DNA of 8,252 nt, taken from positions 1 to 8,252 of the forward strand of contig DMZE01000277.1 of assembly GCA_003492055.1 (NCBI GenBank), read 5' to 3'. Source of the DNA: Cellvibrionales bacterium (GTDB lineage Bacteria > Pseudomonadota > Gammaproteobacteria > Pseudomonadales > UBA7434). Under the pieces are notes generated by a model. The model had not been told where the DNA came from. It did no database searches and was given only the letters and a program-made list of their open reading frames with translations. Numbering within the stretch: position 1 is the first letter of the stretch; each line of letters begins with the position of its first letter. The translations under genes were made by a program, and so were the position numbers. Of this stretch, positions 5,941 through 8,252 are shown in pieces.

Positions 5941-7383
5941 TTGATTATTCAATTTCGCTTTTTTATAGTATCAAGTATTTTTTATTTAATGAGTCAATCA
6001 ACTTTTGCAGCACCAAATTTTATTTTAGTGTTGACCGATGACCATGGTTGGAGCAGTTTTTCTGCACCGATGGATAAAACTCGTCCCGAAGCTAAAAGTG
6101 ACTACTATCAAACACCTAATATGGATGCGCTGCTAAATATGGGCATGCGATTTAGTAATGGTTATGCTGCTGCTCCCGTTTGTTCGCCGACGCGCTACAG
6201 TATTCAGTTTGGTAAAACACCGGCGCGACTGCAACGCACTCGCGTAATAGGTAAAAATCGGGCGGATCATAATCAAATAGCGATACCTCAAGTGCTCAAA
6301 GCGATCGATCCAAGTTATCGTGCAGCGCATATCGGAAAGTGGCACATCGATGCTGATCCCGAGCGCTATGGCTATGACCTACATGACGGCAACACGAAAA
6401 ACAAAGAGGCCGGTTTTGATAACGGTGATCGTTCACGTCAGTGGGACGGTTATGCCGAAGATGACCCCAAACGTGTTCATTCTATTACCGCCCGTGCAAT
6501 AGAATTTATGCGTGATTCAGTTGATAAAGATCAGCCGTTCTTTTTGCAGCTGTCACATTATGCAGTGCATTCTAATATTGTGTATAGCGAGTCTTCATAC
6601 GCGAATGTTGGCAAGCGAGAAAAGGGTAAGTTACATAATAATCAAGCTTATGCAGCCATGATTGAAGACCTCGATAATTCAATAGGAACCCTATTAGCCG
6701 CTTATGAGGCATTAGGATTAGCTGATAATACTTATATTATTTTTACCGCAGATAACGGCGGTATGCCAGTGTTGCCTATGCAGTTAAATCGTGGTCGTCC
6801 CTATAAGGCGGGACTAAATAGCCCGCTATTGAGAGGTAAGTGGGACTTGACTGAGGGTGGTATTCGCGTGCCATTTGCCATGGTAGGGCCAGGCATCGCA
6901 GCCAATAGCCAAACCAACACGCCGGTAGTGAGTTATGATTTATTGCCAACAATTGCTGATTTAGCCGGCTCGAAAAAAAACCTACCTAAGTTGCTTGATG
7001 GTGGTAGCTTTCGAGAATTATTAAATGATCCCGAGGCTGTTGTTCAGCGGCCTTTTGAAGGCTTAGTATTCCATTTACCGCATTATAACCGTGTTGGTAT
7101 GAATGAACCGCATTCAGCTATACGGCTTGGCGATTATAAATTAATTGATTTCCCAGTCTCTAAACGACGCTTGTTATTTAATGTCGCCAATGACATTAGC
7201 GAGTCGACTGATTTATCAGAGATAGAACCCGCTGTTACCGATAAATTAGCAGAGCAGCTTTCTCAGTACTTAGACTCAGTGAATGCTGAAAAACCACAAG
7301 ACAGTGGCAGCTGGAGTCGAGCGGGTAAAAACGGCACAGTCAAAAGTAAATTTTTTAAACGTTACCAACCTGATTCTCACTAA
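5941..7383 (+). CDS. Exported S1-type (formylglycine) sulfatase
   Basis: This enzyme should hydrolyse sulfate esters, probably on a carbohydrate. The 480 residues fit the alkaline-phosphatase-superfamily sulfatases. Residues 1-23 form a signal peptide ending STFA, then APNFILVLTDDHG holds metal ligands D33 and D34. C81-S-P-T-R85 is the core motif whose Cys must be converted to formylglycine; it continues YSIQFG where many relatives have SLLTG. Other expected residues are K133 and H135 (IGKWHID), H206 and H210 (SHYAVHS), D271-N272 (TADNGG) and K300 (LRGKWDLTEGGIRVP). All core catalytic positions therefore look present. The start is TTG: no ATG or GTG occurs between the in-frame stop at 5899 and TTG 5941, and the ATG at 5989 would destroy the signal peptide. 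An AAAGG lies 10 nt upstream, a long spacing. No maturase gene is in view. The gene follows the beta-helix gene by 31 nt and precedes GH3 by 23 nt. Substrate and subfamily are unknown. Confidence 0.95.
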   Translation: MIIQFRFFIVSSIFYLMSQSTFAAPNFILVLTDDHGWSSFSAPMDKTRPEAKSDYYQTPNMDALLNMGMRFSNGYAAAPVCSPTRYSIQFGKTPARLQRTRVIGKNRADHNQIAIPQVLKAIDPSYRAAHIGKWHIDADPERYGYDLHDGNTKNKEAGFDNGDRSRQWDGYAEDDPKRVHSITARAIEFMRDSVDKDQPFFLQLSHYAVHSNIVYSESSYANVGKREKGKLHNNQAYAAMIEDLDNSIGTLLAAYEALGLADNTYIIFTADNGGMPVLPMQLNRGRPYKAGLNSPLLRGKWDLTEGGIRVPFAMVGPGIAANSQTNTPVVSYDLLPTIADLAGSKKNLPKLLDGGSFRELLNDPEAVVQRPFEGLVFHLPHYNRVGMNEPHSAIRLGDYKLIDFPVSKRRLLFNVANDISESTDLSEIEPAVTDKLAEQLSQYLDSVNAEKPQDSGSWSRAGKNGTVKSKFFKRYQPDSH

Positions 7384-7406
7384 TTGATATATACGGATTT
7401 GAAGCA

Positions 7407-8252
7407 ATGAATAAAATTTCCATAACATGCTTAGCATTTTTTTCAACAACGATGGTGGTTGTTGCTGCGCCCTTAGTTGATTATAAAAACCCTAGTCTTA
7501 GTGCTGAGGTTCGTACCGATGATTTACTGTCACGTATGACGTTGACTGAGAAGGTAGGTCAAATGTGTCAATACGTGGGTATTGAGCACATTAAAAAATC
7601 TGAAAAATATTTAACACTGAAAGAAATGCAATCGGGTGATGCACACGGCGTTTACCCCAGCCTTCATTCTTCAAAAATGCCTGATCTAATAAAGAAAGGT
7701 GAGATTGGTTCGTTTCTTCATGTTGTTGATCCAAAAGAAGCCAATCAATTACAGCAATACGCGAGTGAAAGTCGCTTAGGTATTCCACTCATTATTGGTA
7801 TCGATGCCATACATGGCAATGGCTTGGTTAATGGCAGTACCATCTATCCTTCACCGTTAACTATGGCTAGTAGCTGGAACCTAGATTTAGTCAGGCAGTC
7901 CAGTGTTGAGACTGCACTTGAAATGCGAGCGACGGGTTCTCAATGGACATTTACGCCGAATATTGATATTGCCCGTGATCCTCGATGGGGAAGAGTTGGT
8001 GAGACCTTTGGTGAAGATACTTTCTTAGTCAGTGAGATGGGCGTCGCTGTGATTGAAGGTTTGCAACAAGGCGACTTTACTGGTGATAAAAAAGTACTGG
8101 CTAATGCCAAGCACTTTGTGGCTGGTGGTGAGCCCGTTAACGGTCTTAATCTTGCCCCTATGGACTTATCTTTACGCAGCCTAAAACAAGATCATTTCCC
8201 TCCATTTAAACGTGCAGTTGACGCGGGAGTCTATTCTTTTATGGCTGCCCAT
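7407..8252 (+). CDS. GH3-family glycosidase (beta-glucosidase-like), N-terminal part, runs off the window
   Basis: From ATG 7407 the frame stays open for 282 codons to the window edge, so the gene is cut by the window and not broken. A signal peptide (hydrophobic 6-19, cleavage near VVA-20/AAP) indicates export; there is no lipobox. The rest is the N-terminal TIM-barrel domain of GH3: LLSRMTLTEKVGQM (41-54), LGIPLIIGIDAIHGNG with D133 and H136, TPNIDIARDPRWGRVGETFG (about 183-202) followed by ED, and K235-H236 (AKHFVAGG). These are substrate-pocket residues of GH3 enzymes. The fragment stops at VYSFMAAH, just before the segment that normally holds the nucleophile Asp, so catalytic competence cannot be judged. 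GH3 members remove terminal beta-linked sugars (glucose, xylose and others) from oligosaccharides. It starts 23 nt after the sulfatase; only a weak GGA (7395-7397) serves as Shine-Dalgarno, so translation may depend on coupling. The exact sugar is unknown. Confidence 0.94.
   Translation, partial: MNKISITCLAFFSTTMVVVAAPLVDYKNPSLSAEVRTDDLLSRMTLTEKVGQMCQYVGIEHIKKSEKYLTLKEMQSGDAHGVYPSLHSSKMPDLIKKGEIGSFLHVVDPKEANQLQQYASESRLGIPLIIGIDAIHGNGLVNGSTIYPSPLTMASSWNLDLVRQSSVETALEMRATGSQWTFTPNIDIARDPRWGRVGETFGEDTFLVSEMGVAVIEGLQQGDFTGDKKVLANAKHFVAGGEPVNGLNLAPMDLSLRSLKQDHFPPFKRAVDAGVYSFMAAH

Noticed and set aside
5989..5991. ATG as an alternative start of the sulfatase
   Set aside because: It would remove nearly all of the signal peptide and has no better ribosome site.
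6133..6502. Short open frames on both strands inside the sulfatase gene
   Set aside because: The sulfatase frame here carries the catalytic motif and conserved residues; the others are shadows.
7591..7788. Minus-strand 65-codon open frame near the right end
   Set aside because: It lies within the GH3 coding frame, which shows several family motifs and is open to the window edge.

Overview
The window looks like one end of a polysaccharide-utilisation locus from a free-living, probably marine, Gram-negative bacterium. A gammaproteobacterium of the Alteromonadales/Cellvibrionales type is the best guess. The reasons are moderately AT-rich coding sequence, a large TonB-dependent receptor of the Xanthomonas/Caulobacter type, a LacI-type repressor with a matching operator, and a sulfatase beside a glycosidase. 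The taxonomic call is inference; no rRNA or other marker is present.

Layout, all on the + strand. (1) Positions 1-776 are the effector-binding part of a LacI-family regulator whose DNA-binding N-terminus lies upstream of the window. (2) Positions 777-1051 are a regulatory gap with a weak terminator candidate behind the regulator, two overlapping sigma70-like promoter candidates, and a perfect 14-bp palindrome (943-956) with a central CG that looks like a LacI-family operator. (3) Positions 1052-4186 encode a 1044-residue outer-membrane TonB-dependent receptor. (4) Positions 4227-5909 encode a secreted right-handed parallel beta-helix protein of unassigned activity. (5) Positions 5941-7383 encode an exported S1-type sulfatase with the C-S-P-T-R formylglycine motif and a TTG start. 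(6) Position 7407 to the window end holds the first 282 codons of an exported GH3 glycosidase, still open at the edge.

The four genes after the operator are separated by only 40, 31 and 23 nt and show no convincing terminator between them, so they are probably one operon. A consistent reading is that a sulfated oligo- or polysaccharide is cut by the beta-helix protein (candidate lyase or hydrolase), desulfated by the sulfatase, trimmed by GH3, and taken across the outer membrane by the receptor. The LacI protein would release the operator when a breakdown product binds it. The glycan cannot be named from sequence alone. The beta-helix protein is the least explained part and the best candidate for a new activity. 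No inner-membrane transporter, sulfatase-maturating enzyme, mobile element, tRNA, rRNA or CRISPR array was seen in the window.
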